From positions 62,001 through 126,000 of the forward strand of contig CAUJSJ030000032.1 of assembly GCA_963422775.4 (NCBI GenBank): a stretch of 64,000 nt of DNA, read 5' to 3'. Positions 7,762-15,422 of this stretch are shown here, one piece after another; the stretch's first letter is position 1, and each line of letters begins with the position of its first letter. Position numbers and translations under genes: made by a program. The notes beneath the pieces are model-generated. The model saw only the letters and a program-made list of their open reading frames with translations, was not told the origin of the DNA and did not search any database. This DNA comes from Pelomonas sp963422775. GTDB lineage: Bacteria > Pseudomonadota > Gammaproteobacteria > Burkholderiales > Burkholderiaceae_C.

Positions 7762-9083
7762 AGACCCCCCTGCTCCACATCGCTGCCGCGCTGATCGCAG
7801 CCAGCCTCGCCGGCCCGGCCCTGGCGGCCGACTTCGCTTTCGACCTCAGCGCCGACCCGGCCGCGCGCTGGCACGACGGCAACACGCCCTACTCGGGTCG
7901 CTCGGGCAGCCTGGTCTGCTCGCCCTGCACGGTCGACCTGCTGTCCACCCCCGACGCACACACCGGGGCGAACGACTCGGTGGCCTTCACGCTCGCGGCC
8001 GGCGACAGCCTGCAAGGCGTACTGCAGCTCGCCGCGCCGCTGACCATCGGCCCCAGCGCGGCCGGCGTCTTCCTGACCCTGCACCTGGCCGACACGCCGC
8101 TCGACGCCAGCCAGGGCCACGACATCTGGCTCAGCGAGCCGGGCCAGAACCATGCCCGCCTTGAGCTGTTCAACGGCAACCAGCCGGTCCTGCTACCGGG
8201 GCTGCTGATCTTCGGCGGCTCGGGGGGCGATCTGAGCTTCGCGGCGGTCAGCCACAGCGCCCAGCCGGCCTTCACTTTCGACCGCATCGAGTTCGGCGGC
8301 CGGGTCGACGCCATCCAGGACCCCAGCGGCGCCTTCCACGCCAGCATCGCGCTGGGCGCCAGCCCGATGCAACTGACCGTCTTCACCAGCGCCGTGCCCG
8401 AGCCGGCCAGCCTGGCCCTGCTGCTTGTAGGTGGGCTGGCCTTGCTCGGCTGGCGGCAGGCGCGGCCCCGAAGCGCTTGCCTGCCCGCATTGCTTCCTGG
8501 TTCGCCCACCTGGTCGGAGTTGCGCCATGCCTCAGCGTTTCGTCATCCCTCTCGCCATTGCCTTGGTCAGTGTGATCGCGCATGTCAGCGCCTTTGCAGC
8601 GACTTCCACCCACACCGAAATCGGCATGGTGCTCAACACCAATTTCGATTCGAAGAGTTGCAGCCCCGCCATGACGACACCGGGCGGGGCCAGCTCTGCG
8701 TGCGTGCTGTCGGATTCGGCGCATGGCAGCGGCAGCAACCTGTCTGCCAGTGCCATGGCGACGCCGGGTGTTCTGCGCGCCAGGGTCGATGCCTACATCG
8801 ACTCTGCCTACCCCGGCAATCAGCTGGCGGGCCTCAACACCGCAGCCAACGGTGGCATCAGGGCATCGCAACAAGACACCCTGACCCTCACGGCACCCGG
8901 CTTGAATGGGACCACCGGCACCCTCGTGGGCGGGTACTTCCTGCACGGCAGTGCGACGGCGTCCATCAGTGGCATGCAAGGCGTGAACACCAGCGGCAAC
9001 GACAGCTTTGCCAACTTCAGCTTTGGCGGCGAGCTGACCTTGGGCAGCGCGAAAGCCAGCTTCGGTGGCCAGGGTGCGGCTGA
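7758..9083 (+). CDS. PEP-CTERM protein, unit 2, with no stop after its sorting signal
   Basis: Starts at ATG 7758 (GGAG at 7748-7751) with a clear signal peptide ending in GPALA. The exported domain is beta-rich and of unknown function. The sorting signal VPEPASLALLLVGGLALLGW begins at codon 8394 (about residue 213). In normal family members the protein ends a few residues later. Here the frame stays open for about 215 further codons and stops only at 9083, overlapping unit 3 out of frame for 557 nt. The residues after GWRQARP look like a shadow translation of unit 3, so the functional protein probably ends near base 8470. Possible explanations are a lost stop codon, a genuine C-terminal extension, or an assembly error. 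Confidence is high for the first 235 residues and low for the tail. Confidence 0.6.
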   Translation: MKTPLLHIAAALIAASLAGPALAADFAFDLSADPAARWHDGNTPYSGRSGSLVCSPCTVDLLSTPDAHTGANDSVAFTLAAGDSLQGVLQLAAPLTIGPSAAGVFLTLHLADTPLDASQGHDIWLSEPGQNHARLELFNGNQPVLLPGLLIFGGSGGDLSFAAVSHSAQPAFTFDRIEFGGRVDAIQDPSGAFHASIALGASPMQLTVFTSAVPEPASLALLLVGGLALLGWRQARPRSACLPALLPGSPTWSELRHASAFRHPSRHCLGQCDRACQRLCSDFHPHRNRHGAQHQFRFEELQPRHDDTGRGQLCVRAVGFGAWQRQQPVCQCHGDAGCSARQGRCLHRLCLPRQSAGGPQHRSQRWHQGIATRHPDPHGTRLEWDHRHPRGRVLPARQCDGVHQWHARREHQRQRQLCQLQLWRRADLGQRESQLRWPGCG

Positions 9084-10545
9084 CATCAATCTCGCGAAAC
9101 CCACACCGAGCGTGCTGCCAGGCTATGTGCAACTGACGACGTCGTTCACCTTTGGCTCGCCCCTGCCATTGAGCTCGTCTGTGGCGATGGACTGGTCTTC
9201 CGATGCCCGTAGGGTCGTCCTCTACAGCGGTACGCCGCCCTTCCTGATCCCGGTGAACACCTTCGACAGCACCGCCCGCATCGAGGGCAAGTTCGGCGAC
9301 ACGATCTACTGGGCCGGCCTCGTCAGCGTCACCGACAGCGCGGGCAATGCGGTGGCGTTCACGGTGACTTCCGAGTCGGGCTTCGACTACGGCCACGCCG
9401 CCGTCGTCCCCGAGCCCTCTCGCGTCGTGCTCATGTTCACGGGTGTCGCGGTCCTGCTGGGCTGGCGACGGCGGGCGCGCCGCCCGGTCAACGCCGCGGC
9501 CACGGCGCCTGAGTCTTGGCGCGCACGGGGGCTTGGCGAGGCGCTGAAGATTTCAACGGCGGCGGCGCTGCTGTGCGCCCTGCAGGCGCCTGCGCAGGCC
9601 TACAACTACGGCGGGACGGTGCAGGCCGGGGCTGGCTGGCGGGACGGCACCTTCGGCACTCCGGCTGACACCTATGCCTCGCCAGCTGGCGGCCAGGCCG
9701 CGGTCGACCAGACGGGCACCCACTTCACGCCGTGGAAAGTGGGCTCCGGCAGCAGCACGGAGTTCGGCAGTGCCGCCGCCAGTTCCCGGGCTGGGCCCGG
9801 CGGCCTGCATCTGATGGCCTCCAGCTCGGGCAGCGTGACCAACGCGCAACCCGGGCTCGCAGTGGGTGGGCGCGCCTCGGCGGATGCCAGTGGCTATGTC
9901 GATGACAGCTTCATCATCCGGTCAGCCGCGCTGCCGGCCGGTGCCTTGGTGACCATGGTGTTCGACATCGGTGTGCACGGCAGTGCCAGTGGCATCGGCA
10001 GCTGGGATGGATCGAGCGGCGGTGGCTGGAATGGCTATGCCCAGTGGGCGGCCTCCCTCCATCTGGTGGGGACCGGCTCCGCCTGCGGCTGCACGACCGT
10101 CGACTGGAGCGCGCGACAGTCGGTGTCCGGGTCGCAAGGCACCCCCGTGCACACCACAGGCGGCGGCGTGTTCGGCGACCAGCACTTCACCGCACAGGTG
10201 ATCATCGGCTCACCGGTCAGCCTGCACCTCACCGGCGAGGTGCATTCGTCCGCCAGTGGCATTGCGGACTTCTTCCTCGGCGGCGGCGCGAGCGCCACCT
10301 TCCAGGCCAATCTGTCGGACACCATCGGCTGGGGCGGCATCGTGGAGCTCCGAGACGCCAGCGGCAACCGGGTGACCGACTTCACGGCCATCAGCGCAGC
10401 CTCGGGCTTCGACTACCGACAGTCCGCTCTGGTGCCGGAGCCAGCGAGTTGGGGCTTGCTGCTGGCCGGCGCGCTGGCGCTTGGCGGCTGGGTTCGTACC
10501 CGTCGCGGGGGCGGACACCAACACCTTCGGGGTCACCATGTGTGA
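8527..10545 (+). CDS. Double PEP-CTERM protein: units 3 and 4 fused in frame
   Basis: A 672-residue reading frame starting at ATG 8527 (GGAG at 8516-8519) with a signal peptide (MPQRFVIPLAIALVSV, cleavage near SAFA). Unit 3 ends in a PEP-CTERM signal at residues 295-297 (VVPEPS, hydrophobic helix, then WRRRARRP). With no stop, the frame continues about 20 codons into a second signal-peptide-like helix (residues 340-358, ending PAQA) and unit 4, which has its own PEP-CTERM signal at 637-639 (VPEPASWG, helix, RTRR). Both halves end in the same pattern: DTI, W, G, D-SAGN or D-ASGN, then SGFDY before the PEP motif. They are therefore tandem paralogues. The stop overlaps the start of the next gene (10538). 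Confidence 0.75.
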   Translation: MPQRFVIPLAIALVSVIAHVSAFAATSTHTEIGMVLNTNFDSKSCSPAMTTPGGASSACVLSDSAHGSGSNLSASAMATPGVLRARVDAYIDSAYPGNQLAGLNTAANGGIRASQQDTLTLTAPGLNGTTGTLVGGYFLHGSATASISGMQGVNTSGNDSFANFSFGGELTLGSAKASFGGQGAADINLAKPTPSVLPGYVQLTTSFTFGSPLPLSSSVAMDWSSDARRVVLYSGTPPFLIPVNTFDSTARIEGKFGDTIYWAGLVSVTDSAGNAVAFTVTSESGFDYGHAAVVPEPSRVVLMFTGVAVLLGWRRRARRPVNAAATAPESWRARGLGEALKISTAAALLCALQAPAQAYNYGGTVQAGAGWRDGTFGTPADTYASPAGGQAAVDQTGTHFTPWKVGSGSSTEFGSAAASSRAGPGGLHLMASSSGSVTNAQPGLAVGGRASADASGYVDDSFIIRSAALPAGALVTMVFDIGVHGSASGIGSWDGSSGGGWNGYAQWAASLHLVGTGSACGCTTVDWSARQSVSGSQGTPVHTTGGGVFGDQHFTAQVIIGSPVSLHLTGEVHSSASGIADFFLGGGASATFQANLSDTIGWGGIVELRDASGNRVTDFTAISAASGFDYRQSALVPEPASWGLLLAGALALGGWVRTRRGGGHQHLRGHHV

Positions 10546-13252
10546 ACCTGCGTTCAGCCCCTCATCAAGTCGGCCCCGCTCGCGTACCTGGGCCGGCCGT
10601 GCGCTGCTGGGCGGCCTGGGATGGGTGGTGGGCCTGGCCGCGCAGGCCGCCGGCATCGGCTACCAGGCCACCCTGATCGACGCCGCCAGCCAGCGCTGGC
10701 GCTACACCTACGACCTCACCCAATACGCGGTCTACGGGAGCACCAGCTTCCTGGCGGGCGATGTGCTGGACTTCGACTTCAACGCCAACCTGTACGCCGA
10801 CCTGACCCTGCTGCCCGAGGGCCCCGGAGTGGATTGGTCGGCGATGGTGATCCAGCCCGACCCGGCCTTGCCGGCCCTGGGCTACTACGACCTGCAGGCC
10901 CAGGTGCGAAACCCCAGCCTGGCCGGACCGTTCACGGTGGCGTTCACCTGGCTGGGCAGCGGCACGCCGGGCTGGCAGTCCTTCGAGGTCTACGACAGCA
11001 ACTTCCGCATGATCACCGGCAGCATCACCCATCCCGTGCCTGAGCCGGCGTCGGCCTACATGCTGATGGCGGGCCTGCTGGGCGGAGCCTGGATGCTGGG
11101 CGGGCGCAGGGGCCGGGTCGTGCGCCGGGCCCGTGGGTCGGCGGCGCTGCTCGCGGGCCTGGGCATCGCCCTGGCGTCCAGTGCCGATGTCAGCGTCGTG
11201 CGCTACGACCTGGTGGGCACGCAGCGCGCGAGCCGCACGCTGTTCGACTACACCTACCAGGTCACTTTCACCAACACCGGCGGCGCGATCAAGAACACGG
11301 TGGGCACGGTCAGCAGCAACTCCACCAGCACGGTGGTGGTGGACGGCACCTCGGTGATCGGCGCCCTGTCCGCAGGCGAGACGACGCAGAGCTACGACAC
11401 CATCACCATCCGGCAGGACCGCCTCAAGCCCTTCACGCCGGGCAGCCTGCAGTGGCAGTTCAGCAGCGACATGAACAATCATGCGCCAGTGGCCCGCGCC
11501 AGCGCGGATGCGCTCAGCACTTCGGTGGGCCAGGTGGTCCTGTTCGACGGCACTGCGTCGACGGACGCTGACTTCGACCCCCTGAGCTTTGCCTGGGGCG
11601 TGTTGAATGCACCGCAGGGATCGACCACAGTGCTGGAGCGTGCCCAGGGCTCTCGCGCCGCCCTGCGCATCGACCGCGCTGGGAACTACCAGGTGCAACT
11701 GACCGTGAACGACGGCAAGGTCGCCAGTCCCCCCGTCACCCTGTCGATCTTCGCGGCCTTCCCGTCGCACAGTCCCGCGTGGCTGAGCCGGCCGGCGGGA
11801 CCGGGCAGCGAGGCGGGCTCGGCGGCCTACTACGCCAATCAGCCGTTCGTATCGGGTTGCTGGGATATCAACTTCGGGTATTCGCCCCCGCGATGGCAAT
11901 GCCCCGAGCGTGGGGCGGAGTCCTTCTCCGATGCGTGGCCGACCTTTGCCGGCTGGAACCCTTCGCAGGGCGGTGGCACGGTCGCGGCCTTTTACAGCCC
12001 CAACTCGCTGGCCGTCGGGCGGCGCGCCACTTGCCGCGAGGCTGACCCGAGCTGGCCCAACGGCGCAGGGGTCAGCTGCATCGTCAGCAACCATGGCCCG
12101 ATCCCCGGCACGGCAGGGTTCCCCAATCCTGACGCGGCGCTCGCCGACGCAGTGGCCAATCGGTCTGCGGTTTCCGCCAGCGCGATGGTGGCCACGGTCG
12201 GGCGCAAGGTGAACACGACTGTCACGATCAGCGAGAAGCTTGGCTGCCTGGATCAAAGCTTTGCCTTTGCCGTGCATGCAGGCGATGTGGTCAGTGTGGG
12301 CCCAGGCAGCGGCAGCATCTGGGCCGGGGACGCCTTTTTCGCCAGCAACGGGCCGGATGGGGTCGCGGGCTACCAATGCGTCGACGTCGTCTTCCCCGAC
12401 TCCAAAAGCTGCCCGATGAATCACGGCCCGTTGTTCGGCCTGGTGCTCAAGCCGCTGTCAGTCCTGAATGCTGATGGCACTGCTTCAGACTACGCCGCCA
12501 AAGTGGTCGGCAGCCAGTCCTCGCGTTACACGATCGCCCGGAACAGCGGTTTGAACCTGTGCATCAACGACCTCGTTCCCGGCAATGGCAGTGGTCAATT
12601 CACATCCCCGCTCGCCATCGAGCCCACCAACACGGTGAGCTTCCAGGTCTACGACGGATATCCCTATGGCAGGCTCACGGACAAGGCGCGACTGGACCGC
12701 GAGGGTGCCAAGCAGGTGCCCAATGCATGCATCTCCTGCCACGGCGGGCAGTTGGACCCGCGAACCCAAACGGTCAGCGGCGCATCCTTCCTGCCTTTCG
12801 TGGTGGCCGATCTCCAGTTCTCGTCCAAGCCTGGCTCCACTCGGGCGGATCAGGAGCGTGCGCTGCGCGAACTCAACCGTCTGGTGCTGAAGACCCGCCC
12901 GAACGCCGACGACCCGAACGATCCCATCGCCGTCTGGATCAAGGGGACCTATGCCAACTTCACCCGCACCACCGCCGACGACAGCTTCGTGCCGCCGGGC
13001 TGGAGCGGCGACGCGTTGCTGTACCGCCAGGTGGCTCGACCCTATTGCATGAGTTGCCACCAGGCGCAACGAGGCAATCTGAGCTTCGGCAGTGCGGCGC
13101 AGTTTCGGGCGATGTCCGCCAGCATCCGCGGCCAGGTGTGCGGCAGCCGCGGCATGCCCCACGCCGAGGCCTCCTTGGTGGCCTTCCGGCAGAGCGATGC
13201 GCTGCAGGTGCTGCAGCGGGAATTGTTTGGTGGTGCAGGCTGCTCAAACTGA
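10538..13252 (+). CDS. PEP-CTERM unit 5 fused to a PKD-containing diheme cytochrome (unit 6)
   Basis: A 904-residue frame starting at ATG 10538, overlapping the previous stop. Unit 5 has a signal-like N-terminus (ALLGGLGWVVGLAAQA), a domain of about 130 residues and a PEP-CTERM signal at 168-170 (VPEPASAY, helix, GGRRGR). There is no stop; a second signal-like segment follows at once (SAALLAGLGIALASSA), leading into unit 6. Unit 6 holds a beta-rich stretch, a PKD-like domain (about residues 315-410), a Cys-rich region, and two heme c motifs, CISCH (from residue 731) and CMSCH (from 837), so it should be a periplasmic or outer-surface diheme protein. No C-terminal PEP signal is seen in unit 6. 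A GTG at 11120 could start unit 6 separately. Confidence 0.75.
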   Translation: MCEPAFSPSSSRPRSRTWAGRALLGGLGWVVGLAAQAAGIGYQATLIDAASQRWRYTYDLTQYAVYGSTSFLAGDVLDFDFNANLYADLTLLPEGPGVDWSAMVIQPDPALPALGYYDLQAQVRNPSLAGPFTVAFTWLGSGTPGWQSFEVYDSNFRMITGSITHPVPEPASAYMLMAGLLGGAWMLGGRRGRVVRRARGSAALLAGLGIALASSADVSVVRYDLVGTQRASRTLFDYTYQVTFTNTGGAIKNTVGTVSSNSTSTVVVDGTSVIGALSAGETTQSYDTITIRQDRLKPFTPGSLQWQFSSDMNNHAPVARASADALSTSVGQVVLFDGTASTDADFDPLSFAWGVLNAPQGSTTVLERAQGSRAALRIDRAGNYQVQLTVNDGKVASPPVTLSIFAAFPSHSPAWLSRPAGPGSEAGSAAYYANQPFVSGCWDINFGYSPPRWQCPERGAESFSDAWPTFAGWNPSQGGGTVAAFYSPNSLAVGRRATCREADPSWPNGAGVSCIVSNHGPIPGTAGFPNPDAALADAVANRSAVSASAMVATVGRKVNTTVTISEKLGCLDQSFAFAVHAGDVVSVGPGSGSIWAGDAFFASNGPDGVAGYQCVDVVFPDSKSCPMNHGPLFGLVLKPLSVLNADGTASDYAAKVVGSQSSRYTIARNSGLNLCINDLVPGNGSGQFTSPLAIEPTNTVSFQVYDGYPYGRLTDKARLDREGAKQVPNACISCHGGQLDPRTQTVSGASFLPFVVADLQFSSKPGSTRADQERALRELNRLVLKTRPNADDPNDPIAVWIKGTYANFTRTTADDSFVPPGWSGDALLYRQVARPYCMSCHQAQRGNLSFGSAAQFRAMSASIRGQVCGSRGMPHAEASLVAFRQSDALQVLQRELFGGAGCSN
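11108..11122 (+). promoter_or_regulatory. Candidate internal translation start for unit 6
   Basis: GTG at 11120-11122 lies in frame just after the unit 5 sorting signal and is preceded by AGGGG at 11108-11112 with a 7-nt spacer. Starting here would give a 710-residue protein beginning MRRARG with a textbook signal peptide. This would let the cytochrome be made on its own as well as in the fusion. Confidence 0.4.
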
Positions 13253-13382
13253 GCAGCTGCCGGTGCCTGTGGGCATCTTGGACAGCTCGACGATGATTGG
13301 CCACGCGGCGACCCTGGACAGGCCGCACTTGATCACCGCAATTCGGCGCGGCGTCGGGTTCCGGCGAGGCGCCGGGCCACCA

Positions 13383-13838
13383 TCATCCGATGCGTGAGCG
13401 CCACCAGACGGCGGGCTCGTGGGCGACCGCGATCAGGCCACCGAAAACTGCTTGAGGATCGCCAGCGTGCTGGTGCACAAGGTCCGGCACCGTGTCGAAA
13501 TAGGCGGTGTATTGCGCCGAGAAGCTGCCGTCCTCGCTGCGATTGAGCTGCAGCAGCGCTCGCAATCTCGTCGCCACCGCCAACGGGGTCAGCGTGGCGT
13601 CGGCGTGCAGGTCGAGGGCCTCATCCAGCATGACGATGAGCCGGCTCAGCGGCTCGAGCCAACGCAAGTCGTCTGCAAAGGCGACAACGCGCAGGAACTC
13701 CCCGGCACTTTGCGGCCCATGCAGGCGCTCGTACCTGCCCCGCTCCAGTTGCACCAGCGTGCGATGCATGTCGAGCAGGGCCAAACGGAGCTCGCGGCAG
13801 GCGTTGATAGGGACGTCGGCGCTGCAGGAGCCAGTCAT
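13383..13838 (-). CDS. Conserved hypothetical protein, 151 residues
   Basis: I do not recognise a family. The sequence is soluble and mostly helical, without a signal peptide, membrane segment or metal motif. It lies 62 bp downstream of the sco gene on the same strand, so it may be the last gene of the surf1-ctaA-ctaB-sco run. Its 3' end faces the PEP-CTERM/cytochrome gene, with a 130-bp gap (13253-13382) in which I see no gene. Normal GC-rich codon use supports it as coding. Confidence 0.6.
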   Translation of the reverse strand: MTGSCSADVPINACRELRLALLDMHRTLVQLERGRYERLHGPQSAGEFLRVVAFADDLRWLEPLSRLIVMLDEALDLHADATLTPLAVATRLRALLQLNRSEDGSFSAQYTAYFDTVPDLVHQHAGDPQAVFGGLIAVAHEPAVWWRSRIG

Positions 13839-13900
13839 GGTTTGGCCAGGCTGGGTTCACGGACGTCAGGGCGGTGTCTGGCAGCGCTGGCGCCGATCAA

Positions 13901-14518
13901 TCAGGATGACTTCTTGGCTTCTGCGAGCAGCAGCTTGATGTCGTCCGCCAGCGGCTGGGCGCCGGCGCCGTAGCGGGCGTAGACGCGCACGCGGCCTTCG
14001 GTGTCGAAGATGAAGCTCGCTGCCGTGTGGTCCATCGTGTAGGTCTCGGGCGTCTTGCCCGGCGACTTGGCGTAGAAGACCTTGAACTCCTTGGCTGCGG
14101 CCTTGGTCTGCTCCTCACTGCCGCGCAGGCCGACGAAGCTGGGGTCGAAGCTGGCGAGGTAGGGCTTGAGCAGCGCCGCCGTGTCGCGCTCGGGGTCGAT
14201 GGTGACGAAGATGCCCTGCACCTTGTCGCCGTCGGCGCCCAGGCTGCGCTTGACTTCGGCCACTTCGGCCATCGTCGTCGGGCAGACGTCGGGGCATTGC
14301 GTGTAGCCAAAGAAGACCACCAGCACCTTGCCTTTGAAGTCGGCGAGGGACCGGACGCGGCCGTCCTGGTCGGTCAGGTTCAACTGCCTGGCGTACTCGG
14401 CGCCGGTCAGGTCAACGCCCTTGAAGGCCAGCCTGTCCGGCCCGGCCTTCTGGCAGCCGGCCAGAGCCAGTGCGGCGAGTGCGGTCAGCGCAGCCAGGGC
14501 AAAGCGACGTGTGCTCAT
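13901..14518 (-). CDS. sco: SCO1/SenC-family copper chaperone for cytochrome oxidase
   Basis: A 205-residue lipoprotein: signal peptide with lipobox LAGC, then a thioredoxin-fold Sco domain. The copper-binding CPDVC motif is visible in FGYTQCPDVCPTTMAEV, and the distal conserved His is in YTMDHTAASF. Sco proteins deliver or reduce copper for the CuA site of oxidase subunit II in the periplasm. The start codon overlaps the ctaB stop (ATGA at 14515-14518), so the two are translationally coupled. Confidence 0.93.
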   Translation of the reverse strand: MSTRRFALAALTALAALALAGCQKAGPDRLAFKGVDLTGAEYARQLNLTDQDGRVRSLADFKGKVLVVFFGYTQCPDVCPTTMAEVAEVKRSLGADGDKVQGIFVTIDPERDTAALLKPYLASFDPSFVGLRGSEEQTKAAAKEFKVFYAKSPGKTPETYTMDHTAASFIFDTEGRVRVYARYGAGAQPLADDIKLLLAEAKKSS

Positions 14519-15420
14519 GGGAGGTAGTGGTCGATCAACAGGGCCGCGAACAGCAGCGACAGATGCCAGATGGAGAACCAGAAGGTCCGCCGCGCGAGCA
14601 TCTCCGAATACGAGCGCCAGAGCCTAAAGGCATAGCCGCAGAAGCCCAGGCCCAGTGCGACGGCGCTGACGAGGTAGAACCAGCCGCTCATGCCGGTCAG
14701 GAAGGGCAGCAGCGTGGCCGCGAACAGCACCCAGGTGTAGAGCAGGATCTGCAGCCGCGTGTAGTCGTTGCCGTGCGTGACGGGCAGCATGGGCAGGCCG
14801 GCTCGGGCGTAGTCCTCGGCGCGGTACAGCGCCAGCGCCCAGAAGTGCGGCGGCGTCCACAGGAAGATGATCAGGCACAGCAGCCAGGGCTCGGGGCCGA
14901 GGTCGCCGCGCAGCGCGGCCCAGCCCAGCACCGGCGGCATCGCGCCCGAGGCGCCGCCGATGACGATGTTCTGCGGTGTCATCGGCTTCAGGATGACCGT
15001 GTAGATGACGGCGTAGCCAATGAAGGTGGCGAAGGTCAGCCACATCGTCAGCACGTTGACGTAGAAGCCCAGCAGCGCCATGCCGGCCGCACACAGCAGC
15101 GCGGAGAAGGTCAGCGTCTGGCTGCGGCTGAGTTCGCCCTTGGCGGTGGCGCGCCAGGCGGTGCGCTTCATGCGCGCGTCGATGCCGTCTTCGATGAGGC
15201 AGTTGAAGGCCGCCGCCGCGCCGGCCACCAGCCAGATGCCGGCTGTCGCCGCGAGCATGGTCAGCGCCTGGGCGAGCGAAGGCAGGCCGGGCACGGCCAG
15301 GGCCATGCCGATGGCAGCGCAGAAGACGATGAGCTGCACGACGCGCGGCTTGGTCAGCTGGTAGAACTGCTGCCAGCGCGGGCTGTGCACGAAGGCGCTG
15401 GCGGTGGACGTGGAAGCCAT
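14515..15420 (-). CDS. ctaB: Protoheme IX farnesyltransferase (heme O synthase)
   Basis: A UbiA-type integral membrane prenyltransferase of about 301 residues that converts heme B to heme O, the first step to heme A. The N-terminal KPRVVQLIVFCA segment, the first polyprenyl-binding motif NCLIEDGIDARM and the WTPPHFWALAL motif are visible, with about nine hydrophobic helices. The ATG at 15420 is preferred; a TTG two codons earlier is possible. Its start lies two bases after the ctaA stop, and its stop overlaps the sco start. In the NxxxDxxxD-type motif, Glu-Asp appears where Asp-Arg is commonest. Confidence 0.94.
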   Translation of the reverse strand: MASTSTASAFVHSPRWQQFYQLTKPRVVQLIVFCAAIGMALAVPGLPSLAQALTMLAATAGIWLVAGAAAAFNCLIEDGIDARMKRTAWRATAKGELSRSQTLTFSALLCAAGMALLGFYVNVLTMWLTFATFIGYAVIYTVILKPMTPQNIVIGGASGAMPPVLGWAALRGDLGPEPWLLCLIIFLWTPPHFWALALYRAEDYARAGLPMLPVTHGNDYTRLQILLYTWVLFAATLLPFLTGMSGWFYLVSAVALGLGFCGYAFRLWRSYSEMLARRTFWFSIWHLSLLFAALLIDHYLP

Positions 15421-15422
15421 GG

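Noticed and set aside
10565..12424. A 619-codon minus-strand frame opposite PEP-CTERM unit 5 and the cytochrome
   Set aside because: Composition rich in Arg/His/Gly without domains; the plus strand carries signal peptides, a PEP-CTERM motif and CxxCH motifs.
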